Positions 7,770 to 16,209 of a stretch of 24,119 bases of DNA are shown piece by piece (the stretch's first letter is position 1; each line of letters opens with the position of its first letter). Under the pieces are notes generated by a model. That model had not been told where the DNA came from. It saw nothing but the letters and a program-made list of their open reading frames with translations, and made no database searches. Where the stretch lies: assembly GCA_905199755.1 (NCBI GenBank), contig CAJKHT010000042.1:1-24119 (forward strand). The letters run 5' to 3'. Made by a program: the position numbers and the translations under genes. This DNA comes from an uncultured Eubacteriales bacterium (GTDB lineage: Bacteria > Bacillota > Clostridia > UBA1381).

Positions 7770-9032
7770 TTAAATCTTCTTTTCCACTTTACCTAACTCA
7801 TCCAATAATGCCGTTCTTCTTTTGTATGTTTGCTTTAGTTCTTCTATTAGGATTTTTGCTTTCTCATTGCCTTTCCATTTTATCAGCTGTTTAATCTGGC
7901 TTGTTACTTTCCTATATTCTCGTCTGTCTTTAGCTTGAGCACAGTTATTGCGAATTAAATTGTAACATAACTCATAAATCTGTTCCGGATAATCTTGTAC
8001 TAAATATTCACCATAAGAAAATAAATCTGAGGTATCTTCTTTTACATCTTCAAGCAATCTCCTTTTCTCGTTTTCTGCAACAAGAATACGGCGATAACAT
8101 ACTTTTCTATTGGTGTTTTTTAATTCATCTAACAAAAATACATATTTGTCTTCCCATTCGCCTCTATCTGTATAGAGCTGTTTTAAAACATCCCAAAACC
8201 TTTCATTACCCAGCATCAGCAGCTTCTTTGCCTGTGTGATTTGCTTGTCTGTATTATTTGATTTTTTATATATGTCAAACAATAAATTGTTCCAATCTTC
8301 CGGATCACTGCTTCGATAATGCCACGATTTATCTTCCTGTGCTTTTTCTAAACAAAGCTTTTCTGCCTCATCATAATTTTTGTCTTCTAAAGCATCTTTT
8401 ATAGCAATAATTCGCAGTTCCTTGATATAAAGGCTTCGATATAATTCCTCATGTGTACGTTCCTTGTTGTATAAATGTCTATGCAATAAATACCTTACAA
8501 TCAAATCCTCATTCTTTTTGTATTCAGATAAATATTCCTCCTGTTCGGTTTCCAATATCAAATCAAGAGCTTTCTCTAATTTCCCGGCACTTTTTTCATC
8601 ACAAAGACATACTCCGCATTTTAATAATTCATACTGCCAATCAGGCCAGCTGTCAAATGCTTTTTTCTTTGCTCCTTTGATTATTATTGCAAGTGCTTCA
8701 TCCCTTATTTGTTTGTCCTGTTTTTCTATTGCTTTTGTACAGTTATCAATAAGATCATATGTACGCATAATAACATCTGTAAGCATTCCGGAGCTACTGT
8801 CCGCATAAGATGCCAATTTTACTCCGGAAACCAAAATATAAGCTGCTGTCTCAAGTACGGCAATATATTCGTGTACTGTCAAAGTGTCATAGCACATATC
8901 CAAGCAATTATGCATATCTACACATATATTATCACAACTGCTCCATCCTATAGATCCGCGGTGAGTATTCATTTTAATTGACACGGCAATAATATTTTTT
9001 ACTGTTTGCATAATATTATCAATAACTTGCAT
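7770..9032 (-). CDS. uncharacterised protein resembling the C-terminal part of SWIM zinc-finger proteins
   Basis: Function unknown. Seen: 420 residues, mostly predicted helical and rich in Lys and Glu, with no signal peptide or membrane segment. Near the N-terminus the pattern RGSIGWSSCDNIC, then a GVKLASYADSSSGMLTDVI stretch, and near the C-terminus RRTALLDEL, resemble the region that follows the SWIM domain in Firmicute SWIM zinc-finger proteins as I remember them. The zinc-binding CxCx(n)CxH element itself is absent here and in the 294 bases upstream, so this looks like an N-terminally truncated relative or a separate family. The start is supported by AGAAGAGGTG four bases before the ATG. 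By eye it is more A+T-rich and uses more AT-ending codons than ftsY, smc or the fab genes, consistent with horizontal arrival. Confidence 0.6.
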   Translation of the reverse strand: MQVIDNIMQTVKNIIAVSIKMNTHRGSIGWSSCDNICVDMHNCLDMCYDTLTVHEYIAVLETAAYILVSGVKLASYADSSSGMLTDVIMRTYDLIDNCTKAIEKQDKQIRDEALAIIIKGAKKKAFDSWPDWQYELLKCGVCLCDEKSAGKLEKALDLILETEQEEYLSEYKKNEDLIVRYLLHRHLYNKERTHEELYRSLYIKELRIIAIKDALEDKNYDEAEKLCLEKAQEDKSWHYRSSDPEDWNNLLFDIYKKSNNTDKQITQAKKLLMLGNERFWDVLKQLYTDRGEWEDKYVFLLDELKNTNRKVCYRRILVAENEKRRLLEDVKEDTSDLFSYGEYLVQDYPEQIYELCYNLIRNNCAQAKDRREYRKVTSQIKQLIKWKGNEKAKILIEELKQTYKRRTALLDELGKVEKKI

Positions 9033-9094
9033 AAAACACCTCTTCTGCTATTTTTGTCTACTTCTATCGCCTAATTGTTTCCAACGAATAATAT

Positions 9095-9124
9095 TTTATA
9101 TTGCAGCTTTCCCGTCAGCGTCAG
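9095..9124 (-). promoter_or_regulatory. candidate promoter for the 420-residue protein gene
   Basis: Minus-strand CTGACG (9124-9119), an 18-base spacer and TATAAA (9100-9095). Transcription would begin near 9088, about 55 bases before the ATG at 9032. The -35 box matches consensus at only four positions, so confidence is low. The 29-base palindrome at 9121-9149 overlaps it. Confidence 0.3.
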
Positions 9125-9149
9125 TTATTCGAAATTTTCGGATAACTGA
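9121..9149. repeat. 29-base near-perfect palindrome
   Basis: Outer arms TCAGTTAT and ATAACTGA, one mismatched pair, then inner arms CGAAA and TTTCG around a single central base: 13 of 14 pairs match. No T-run follows on the minus strand. It overlaps both the candidate -35 box of the downstream gene and the last codons of a small upstream ORF. A repressor operator or the remnant of a mobile element end are both possible. Confidence 0.6.
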
Positions 9150-9280
9150 ATCCTCCTGTTTTTCAGCCACTGTTTTTTTGTCAAATAAGTAAAATGTTCT
9201 GTCCGTACATCACCCATTAAAACACAGGGCTTATTTTCTTTCATAGAGCGATTTTGAGTAGTGTTCGATATAGATGTCAT
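9125..9280 (-). CDS. small uncharacterised ORF, 51 codons
   Basis: An ATG at 9280 opens a 51-residue frame ending at a TAA (9127-9125); a second ATG at 9244 would give 39 residues. The peptide has a plausible composition (VLMGDVRTEHFTYLTKKQWL in its middle), but neither ATG has a recognisable ribosome binding site. I know no family for it. It lies in the 294-base gap between the rRNA methyltransferase gene and the 420-residue protein gene, the only sizeable gap of this part of the window. It may be a real small gene, a decayed 3' end, or chance; the frame is open for 12 more codons before the first ATG. Confidence 0.25.
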   Translation of the reverse strand: MTSISNTTQNRSMKENKPCVLMGDVRTEHFTYLTKKQWLKNRRIQLSENFE

Positions 9281-9295
9281 AAGCTGATACTGCCG

Positions 9296-9325
9296 AAAAA
9301 GGCTTAAAATAAGGTTTTTTCAAGC
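9296..9325 (-). terminator. weak Rho-independent terminator after the rRNA methyltransferase gene
   Basis: Directly after the stop, minus-strand GCTTGAAAA can pair with TTTTAAGC (eight pairs with one bulged G, seven-base loop), followed by C and five T residues. The stem is A+T-rich and weak, but position and T-tract fit the end of the long operon. Confidence 0.4.
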
Positions 9326-9326
9326 T

Positions 9327-10697
9327 TTATTTATCAATCCGCGACATCAAACACACCGTTTCAACATGCACCGTATTGGGAAAAATATCAAAACCGCAGG
9401 CTTTTTCCAACACATATCCTTTGCCGCACAGCAGCTTTACATCTCTCGCAAGCGTTGACGGATTGCATGAAACATACACTATCTTTTTCGGTTTAGCCTC
9501 CGCAATCGATGTCAGAGTCTTTTCATCCGCACCTTTTCGCGGAGGGTCCAGTATTACCGTATCGATTTTTTTATTTTTCCTTACCAATTCAGGTACTATT
9601 TTATCCGCAGCAGCAGCATAAAACTCCGCATTATCTGTTTTATTCAAGCTTGCATTCTTCTTCGCGTCACATATTGCCTGCTCCACAATTTCCACACCGA
9701 TAACATGCTTCGCGCGCTTTGCCGCACAAAGAGAAATTGTCCCTATTCCGCAGTAAATGTCAAGTACATTTTCTTCACCGTTCAAATCGGCATATTCCAA
9801 CGCTTTTTTATACAGCTTCTCCGTCATTTGCGGATTTATCTGATAAAAGCTGTGCGGTGAAATTTCAAAATCCAGTCCGAGTAAATTATCGGTTATTTTA
9901 TTCTTTCCCCACAGAGTAATATTTTTTTCGCCCAAGGCAAGGCTTGTATTTTTCGTATTCACGTTTAATATTATGCCCGTTATATTACATGATATTGCTT
10001 TCAGCTGCTCAATCAAGTCATTTTCATTCGGCAGCCTGTTTCCGTTTGCGGATATAACCACCATAATGCTGCCGTATTTTTCCGATACACGCGTAAATAT
10101 ACGTCTTATAAGTCCCGTTCGATTTTTTTCATCATACGGCTTTACATTATTTTCGTCCATATATGCCTTTACGGCACCGAGTACTTTTGCATTAAAAGAC
10201 TTTCCCGCAGGGCAGTCCTCCACAGCCGTAACGGTATGCGAATGTTTTTCATAAAAACCGCATACCGCTGTTCCGTTTCTGTCTGTTCCTACGGGAAATA
10301 TTATTTTATTTCTGTACCTGTACGGTTCTTTTGCTCCGACCATTTCCGAAAGCTTAAAATCCGGCATATTGCCTATGCGCCGCATAGCGTTTTCTATTAT
10401 ATCGGACTTTATCTGCAGCTGATAGCCGTAATCAATATGCATCAGCTGGCAGCCGCCGCAGCTTTTATATACATCGCACATCGGAGATATTCTGTATTCG
10501 GACGGTTCGGTAATTTCCAGCAGCTTTCCTGCTCCGTAGCCGGAATTTAACTTTACCGCAAGAAATTTTACCTTGTCACCCGTCACGGTTTCCGGCACAA
10601 ACACGGTGTAGCCGTTTATGCGGCAAATCCCGTTTCCGTCCGATGAAACAGCCATGATTTCGGCGGTATACTCTTTATTCTTTTCAATCGGTATCAT
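9327..10697 (-). CDS. rlmD: 23S rRNA (uracil-5-)-methyltransferase, RlmD/RumA family
   Basis: Predicted SAM-dependent enzyme that makes 5-methyluridine in 23S rRNA. Seen: 456 residues. An N-terminal TRAM (OB-fold RNA-binding) domain covers about residues 1-62. The [4Fe-4S] ligands are C74, C80, C83 and C162 (CX5CX2C plus a distant Cys, as in E. coli RumA). A SAM-binding VLDIYCGIGT and a DPPRKG motif follow, then the catalytic Cys411 in YVSCNPSTLARD and the terminal VHVETVCLM with the general-base Glu. All active-site elements are intact. Firmicutes have RlmCD-type enzymes that modify two sites, so the exact uridine cannot be told. It starts 26 bases after ftsY and probably ends the operon, with a weak terminator behind it. 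Confidence 0.88.
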   Translation of the reverse strand: MIPIEKNKEYTAEIMAVSSDGNGICRINGYTVFVPETVTGDKVKFLAVKLNSGYGAGKLLEITEPSEYRISPMCDVYKSCGGCQLMHIDYGYQLQIKSDIIENAMRRIGNMPDFKLSEMVGAKEPYRYRNKIIFPVGTDRNGTAVCGFYEKHSHTVTAVEDCPAGKSFNAKVLGAVKAYMDENNVKPYDEKNRTGLIRRIFTRVSEKYGSIMVVISANGNRLPNENDLIEQLKAISCNITGIILNVNTKNTSLALGEKNITLWGKNKITDNLLGLDFEISPHSFYQINPQMTEKLYKKALEYADLNGEENVLDIYCGIGTISLCAAKRAKHVIGVEIVEQAICDAKKNASLNKTDNAEFYAAAADKIVPELVRKNKKIDTVILDPPRKGADEKTLTSIAEAKPKKIVYVSCNPSTLARDVKLLCGKGYVLEKACGFDIFPNTVHVETVCLMSRIDK

Positions 10698-10723
10698 AAG
10701 AAATAAAATCCTCCGAGCCTAAT

Positions 10724-11644
10724 TTATGACCTATCATCATCAAAAAGCGCTTTTGCGAAATCCGCAGGATTAAATTCCTGCAAATCATCTATACCCTCTC
10801 CCACTCCGACAAACTTAACGGGGATTTCCTGTTCACGCGAAATTGACACTACAATTCCGCCCTTTGCCGTACCGTCAAGCTTTGTAAGCACTATGCCGGT
10901 AATATCAGCCGCCTCGCCGAAAAGCTTTGCCTGGCTGACTGCGTTTTGTCCCGTCGATGCATCAAGCACAAGCAATGTTTCACGTGAGGATTCGGGCAGT
11001 TCACGGCTTATTACACGGTTTATTTTTTCCAATTCCGCCATAAGATTCTTTTTGTTATGCAGTCTGCCGGCAGTATCGCATATCAATATATCCGCATTTC
11101 GTGCTTTTGCCGCCGTGCATGCATCAAATACCACCGCTGCCGGATCGCTGTTTTCTTGGTGTTTAATTATATCGCAGCCGCACCGTTTTGCCCAGACATC
11201 AAGCTGGTCTATGGCAGCCGCTCTGAATGTATCGGCTGCGGCAAGGAGGACATTCTTCCCCATCGCTTTATAATGAGCGGCAAGCTTTCCTATACTGGTT
11301 GTTTTTCCGACTCCGTTCACTCCTATAACAAGAACAACCGCCGGCTTGTTTTCAAGCTGCATCGAAAAATCGCGCTCGGATAATATTTCCGCAATAACCT
11401 CTTTAAGCTCCTGCTTTACAAGATTACCGTCGGTTATATGCGTAAGCTTCACACGCTTTCTCAATTCCTCAATAATATAGCCTGAGGTTTCAACTCCCAT
11501 ATCAGCCATAATCAAAGCTTCTTCAAGATTTTCAAAAAGCTCCTCATCAACCTTTACAAATACACTGAAAACCTCATTCACATGCTCGGCAATAGCGCCG
11601 CTTGTTTTTTTCAGTCCCGCTTTCAGTTTTTCAAAAAAACCCAT
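10724..11644 (-). CDS. ftsY: signal recognition particle receptor FtsY
   Basis: GTPase that docks the SRP-ribosome complex at the cytoplasmic membrane for co-translational insertion of membrane proteins. Seen: 306 residues. A short N-terminal helix (MGFFEKLKAGLKKT) could bind membrane lipid. The four-helix N domain spans about residues 1-90. The G domain has GVNGVGKTT at 108-116, the DTFRAAA insertion-box motif near 138, DTAGR at 190-194 and TKLD at 254-257. It lacks the long acidic A domain of E. coli FtsY, as is usual in Firmicutes. It begins nine bases after the smc stop, in the conserved smc-ftsY order. Confidence 0.95.
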   Translation of the reverse strand: MGFFEKLKAGLKKTSGAIAEHVNEVFSVFVKVDEELFENLEEALIMADMGVETSGYIIEELRKRVKLTHITDGNLVKQELKEVIAEILSERDFSMQLENKPAVVLVIGVNGVGKTTSIGKLAAHYKAMGKNVLLAAADTFRAAAIDQLDVWAKRCGCDIIKHQENSDPAAVVFDACTAAKARNADILICDTAGRLHNKKNLMAELEKINRVISRELPESSRETLLVLDASTGQNAVSQAKLFGEAADITGIVLTKLDGTAKGGIVVSISREQEIPVKFVGVGEGIDDLQEFNPADFAKALFDDDRS

Positions 11645-11653
11645 TTATTTCAC

Positions 11654-14600
11654 CTACTTAACCAAATCTTCTTCCACATCGTCAATTTTAAGCGACAGCA
11701 GCTTTGACACACCCTTTTCCTGCATGGTAACTCCGTACAGAATATTTGCCGCTTCCATGGTACCGCGTCTGTGTGTTATTACAATAAACTGCGTCTGATC
11801 TATATAATTTTTAAGATATGTGGCAAATCTTGAAACGTTTACATCATCCAGTGCGGCATCTATCTCATCGAGAATACAGAACGGAGTCGGCTTAACCCGT
11901 AAAATCGCAAACAGCAGAGCTATTGCTATAAACGATTTTTCACCGCCCGAATACAGGTTTATATTCTGCAAGCCCTTTCCCGGCAGCTGAACATCAATTT
12001 CAATACCGCTTTCAAGCATATTTTCGGGATCTGTAAGCGACAGCTGACCCCGTCCGCCGCCGAACAGCTCTGTGAATACACTTGCAAAGCTCTCGTTTAT
12101 CTCCTTGAACTGCTTGCCGAAATGCTCCTGCATAAGCTCCTGCATCGATTCTATAATCTGATTCAGATTTTCCTTGGATTTTTCAAGGTCACTTTTTTGT
12201 CCTGTCAAAAATTCGTACCGTTCCTTGACAGCCTTGTATTCTTCGATTGCGTCCATATTTACGCTTCCCAAAGACTTAATTCCCGACTTCAGCTCGCTTA
12301 AACGCTTAAACGCTTCTTTCTCGTTCTCGACTTCCGCCCTTACCTCTTCTGCCGACGAATAGGTAAGCTCATAATCCTCCCACAAACGGTTAAGAATATT
12401 CTCGCGTTCCGTATTAAGCTTCTCGCGCCGCGATTCCAGACGTGACAATTCCTGCTGTAACTGCAAAAGCTTGTCCGTCAAATCGGTTTTTGAACTCTGT
12501 ATACCCTTTAATGTGTCGGCAATATCGGACTTTTCTTTGTCGATAATCTCAATCTGCGCCTTGTATTCCTCCGATTGATTTTTTATCTCATCTATATGCT
12601 TTAACTTTTCTTCTTTTTCAAGGCTCAGTGCCTTGCTTGTATCCGCTATGGAAATTTTGTCATTTTCCTTTGCAGCGATTTCATTTTCCGCCGCAGCAAT
12701 CTCGCTTTTCATGCTTTCAATGTTTGCATTGTTAAGCTGAATATCCTTTTGCATGGAAGCAAGCTTCATTGTCTGCTCCATAAGTGCATTTGACTTGTTT
12801 TCCTTTTCCGCGGTTACCGCGTCATATTCCTCACTCAATGTCTCCAGTTTTTTATTAAGCTCCTCCGATTCTTTCTCCAAAGAGCGCACCTTTGACAAAA
12901 GCGCCGCAATTTCATCCGATGACGATGACAGGTTTGCTTCAAGCTGTTCCAGCTCCGAACGGTAACTCTTCTCGGCATCACCGTCCGACGACAAGCCTTT
13001 TTTCAAATGCTCGCATGTATTTTCAAGCCTTAAAATTTCGTCCTCGTACTCACGCATAAGCGGCATGTATGAGGAAAGCTGATTATTAACGGTTTTCAAA
13101 CTGTTCTGTGCGGTTTCGGATTTTTCTTTTACCGAATTAAGGTCTCCCGAAAGCTTTGAAATTTCCGTTCCGAGTGTTTTGATTTCCGCAGCACGCGATA
13201 AAAATCCGCTCTGCTTATTCGCACTTCCTCCCGACATTGAACCTCCGGCATTTAAAATGTCGCCGTCAAGCGTTACGGTTTTAAACTTATATCCGAATTC
13301 ACGGCTTACCGCGATTGCATTGTCGATGTTGTCAAACACCGCCACTCTGCCGAGCAGACTTTTCATGATACCGTCATACTTTTTGTCATAGCTTATAAGC
13401 TCATATGCCATACCGACATATCCCGTGCATCGGCTTACCTCTTTCGCATTATCCAGAGTTCTGCCGTGTACCGAAGTAATCGGCAGGAACGATGCACGTC
13501 CCGATGCCGTTTTTTTAAGGTATGCAATTGCCGCCTTTGCGTCCTCCTCGGATTCGACAATGATATTCTGCATTGCACCGCCCAATGCGTTTTCAATCGC
13601 AACGGCATAATCCTTATTAACATCAATAAGTCCCGAAACGGTGCCGTAAATTGCCCTGCGCTTGAGTTCATCGGCTTTTAATACGGCTTTTACGCTCCTA
13701 GCAAATCCGGCATAATCATTTTCCATACCTTCAAGCATACGCTTTTTTGAGCTTTTAGCCTGATACTCCGCATTAATCGAATTCTGAGAGCTGTTAAGTG
13801 CCGCAATTTCGCGGTTAAGCTCCGCCGCCTTTGCTTGCTGTGTTTCGACCGATTTCTTAATCTTTGCAAGCTTTTCTTTTTTGATTTCGATTTGCTTTGT
13901 ATCCTCTTCGATTGCCGCACGCGTGTTTTCCACGCCCTGTTTATAGCTTTGAATTTCCGCCTCAACGGCATTCCTGCGTTCCAGATAGCTTGCGCGCAGA
14001 TTTTCTATACCTGTGATTTTTGCTTTTTCCGATACTGCCTCATTCAGCTTTTCATTTGCCGAAACGCGATACTCCTCAATCTCGGACAAAAGCTTTTCCT
14101 GCCTTGAATTTATATCGCTGCCCTCTGCCTTTACGGCATCGAATACAGCGCCTATTTCTTCCGCCTCCGATTCGATTCTTTTGTTTTCTTCCTCCAACCC
14201 GGCTATAGTGTTTCTGCGTTCCTCGTTTTTTGATTTGAGCTGCAATATTTCGCGGTCAATACGTTCAAGCATTGACGTATTGTTTTTGATATTGTTTTCG
14301 GCAATGGAAATTTCTTTTTCCGCCGACATCTTCGCCGACTCGTTTTCCATGAGGCGGTTATTGTTTTCGGCTCTTTCCTCGTCGCATTTCTTTTGTTTGT
14401 CGTAAAGCTCCGTTATTTTAGCCTCTGTTTCGGAATCCTGCGATCTTAAATCGCTCAGCTCTCCGTCCGCTGCGTTATACAGCTTTTCCGTTTCCTCGCA
14501 TGATACCTTGTTCTTTTCAAGGGTAATCATGCTTAAATTAATATCAAGGGTTTTATATTCACCGTAAAGCTCCAGATATTTTCTTGCTTTTTCGGACTGA

Positions 14601-15226
14601 TTTTTCAAAGGATTAAGCTGTCCCTCAAGCTCCAGTGTTATATCATTTATACGGACTAAATTTTCCTCCGTGTTTGCAAGCTTTTTCTGCGCTTCGTCCT
14701 TTTTATACTTATATTTTGATATACCTGCCGCTTCCTCAAACAAAGAACGTCTGTCCTCCGCTTTGGTGGATAAAATCTGCGACACGTTTCCCTGACCTAT
14801 TATAGAATATCCGTCTTTTCCCAGACCTGTGTCCATAAAAAGCTCATGTATATCCTTTAAACGGCAGTTGGCTTTATTTATCTGATAAACACTTTCACCG
14901 CTTCTGAACAAACGGCGCGTTACCGTCACCTCGTCAAAATCTATATTAAACACATGCGTACTGTTATCAAGAACAAGGCTTACCTCAGCATAGTTTACGG
15001 GTTTTCTTGTTTCCGTACCGGCAAAAATTACGTCCTGCATGTTTGAACCGCGCAGAGATTTTGCACTCATTTCACCGATAACCCAGCGTATCGAATCCGA
15101 TATATTGCTTTTTCCGCTGCCGTTCGGGCCTACTACCGCCGTGGCACCGTTTACGAAATCAAGCACCGTTTTATCCGCAAAGGATTTAAAGCCCTGAATC
15201 TCAAGTCTTTTTAATAACAAACGCAT
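11654..15226 (-). CDS. smc: chromosome segregation protein SMC
   Basis: Large ATPase of the SMC-ScpAB condensin that organises and segregates the nucleoid. Seen: 1190 residues, the normal length. Walker A GPNGSGKSN starts at residue 33. Two long heptad-rich coiled coils flank a hinge domain near the middle, roughly residues 510-680. The C-terminal head has the ABC signature YSGGEKS (SGGEK 1093-1097) and Walker B with D1120 and E1121 (ILDEIDAALDD). The ATG at 15226 overlaps the radical SAM gene by 16 bases and is only a few bases after AGAGGTG. A TTG two codons later gives better spacing and a more typical N-terminus (LLKRLEIQGFKSF), so the true start could be 15220. scpA and scpB are not in the window. 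Confidence 0.96.
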   Translation of the reverse strand: MRLLLKRLEIQGFKSFADKTVLDFVNGATAVVGPNGSGKSNISDSIRWVIGEMSAKSLRGSNMQDVIFAGTETRKPVNYAEVSLVLDNSTHVFNIDFDEVTVTRRLFRSGESVYQINKANCRLKDIHELFMDTGLGKDGYSIIGQGNVSQILSTKAEDRRSLFEEAAGISKYKYKKDEAQKKLANTEENLVRINDITLELEGQLNPLKNQSEKARKYLELYGEYKTLDINLSMITLEKNKVSCEETEKLYNAADGELSDLRSQDSETEAKITELYDKQKKCDEERAENNNRLMENESAKMSAEKEISIAENNIKNNTSMLERIDREILQLKSKNEERRNTIAGLEEENKRIESEAEEIGAVFDAVKAEGSDINSRQEKLLSEIEEYRVSANEKLNEAVSEKAKITGIENLRASYLERRNAVEAEIQSYKQGVENTRAAIEEDTKQIEIKKEKLAKIKKSVETQQAKAAELNREIAALNSSQNSINAEYQAKSSKKRMLEGMENDYAGFARSVKAVLKADELKRRAIYGTVSGLIDVNKDYAVAIENALGGAMQNIIVESEEDAKAAIAYLKKTASGRASFLPITSVHGRTLDNAKEVSRCTGYVGMAYELISYDKKYDGIMKSLLGRVAVFDNIDNAIAVSREFGYKFKTVTLDGDILNAGGSMSGGSANKQSGFLSRAAEIKTLGTEISKLSGDLNSVKEKSETAQNSLKTVNNQLSSYMPLMREYEDEILRLENTCEHLKKGLSSDGDAEKSYRSELEQLEANLSSSSDEIAALLSKVRSLEKESEELNKKLETLSEEYDAVTAEKENKSNALMEQTMKLASMQKDIQLNNANIESMKSEIAAAENEIAAKENDKISIADTSKALSLEKEEKLKHIDEIKNQSEEYKAQIEIIDKEKSDIADTLKGIQSSKTDLTDKLLQLQQELSRLESRREKLNTERENILNRLWEDYELTYSSAEEVRAEVENEKEAFKRLSELKSGIKSLGSVNMDAIEEYKAVKERYEFLTGQKSDLEKSKENLNQIIESMQELMQEHFGKQFKEINESFASVFTELFGGGRGQLSLTDPENMLESGIEIDVQLPGKGLQNINLYSGGEKSFIAIALLFAILRVKPTPFCILDEIDAALDDVNVSRFATYLKNYIDQTQFIVITHRRGTMEAANILYGVTMQEKGVSKLLSLKIDDVEEDLVK

Positions 15227-16209
15227 CTCACCTCTCTTTTTTTCAAATTATCATCACCGTGTATGCTTATGATTGTACCTTCCTTTTCAAGCGCAAGGAT
15301 ATTTCTGCGCCTGTTTCCCACAGCCTTTGATATTTCTTTCGGATTTACAAATACCTCCGCTTTTTTCACATTTTTTAGCTTTTCTTTTAAAATATCAAGA
15401 TAAATGCTGCTTTCCACAAGCTCTCTGAAAGAGCTGTGTACCGGACCTGCCGTCACCGAGCCGTGTTCGCATATTTCATCGGTTGACTGCAAGCCTATTC
15501 TTATTACGGTTATATTTTCTTTTTCAAACATAACAAGCAGCTTCTTGCAAAGGTTTACCGCTTCATCAACAGTCTGCGGCCTATATTCACCGTCAAAATA
15601 CATATCCTCCAAACAAGTATCCTTTATAACAAGCGTAGGGTAAATCCTTACTATATCCGGCTTTAAGGCTATAAGCTTTTTCGCCGTTTCCATGGATTTT
15701 TTATCCGTATCCGACGGCAGCCCCGTCATCATCTGAAGTCCGAGCTTAAACGGATATTGCCGTATCAGCCTTACCGCCGCCTCGACCTGCTCCGCCGTAT
15801 GCCCTCTGTTTGATGCTTTAAGCACCTCATTATCCATAGACTGCACACCCAGCTCAATCGTTGTGACGCCGTATTTTTGCAGATTTTCAAGAATTTCGGT
15901 ATTAATATAATCGGGGCGTGTAGACAGCCTTATGCCGTGTATACGTCCCGCATCGGAAAATTCTTTTGCCGCCGCCAGCAGTGCACTCTGTTCCTCAATC
16001 GGTATTCCCGTAAAGCTGCCGCCGAAAAATGCTGCCTCTACGATACAGTCTGTCCGCGGAAGTGTTTTAAGGGCATTTTCAATAATCTCATGCGCATCAT
16101 CTGCCGTAACCGAAGCGGGTTTCCCCGTTATGCGCCTTTGATTGCAGAATACGCAGTCAAACGGGCAGCCGCGGTGCGGCACGAATATCGGAATATTATA
16201 TGTTTTCAT
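15211..16209 (-). CDS. Elp3-related radical SAM protein of unknown function
   Basis: Predicted radical S-adenosylmethionine enzyme with one [4Fe-4S] cluster. Seen: 332 residues. The cluster motif CX3CX2C is at C15, C19 and C22 (RGCPFDCVFCNQ). FFGGSFTG at 61-68 and ELGVQSMD are shared with the Elp3-like radical SAM group. The acetyltransferase domain of true Elp3 is absent, so tRNA carboxymethylation of the eukaryotic kind is not implied. No B12 domain is present. The ATG overlaps the rnc stop in an ATGA arrangement and the end overlaps smc, so translation of the three is probably coupled. This gene is a conserved but uncharacterised neighbour of rnc and smc in Clostridia; the context hints at RNA modification but does not prove it. 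Confidence 0.85.
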   Translation of the reverse strand: MKTYNIPIFVPHRGCPFDCVFCNQRRITGKPASVTADDAHEIIENALKTLPRTDCIVEAAFFGGSFTGIPIEEQSALLAAAKEFSDAGRIHGIRLSTRPDYINTEILENLQKYGVTTIELGVQSMDNEVLKASNRGHTAEQVEAAVRLIRQYPFKLGLQMMTGLPSDTDKKSMETAKKLIALKPDIVRIYPTLVIKDTCLEDMYFDGEYRPQTVDEAVNLCKKLLVMFEKENITVIRIGLQSTDEICEHGSVTAGPVHSSFRELVESSIYLDILKEKLKNVKKAEVFVNPKEISKAVGNRRRNILALEKEGTIISIHGDDNLKKREVRCVCY

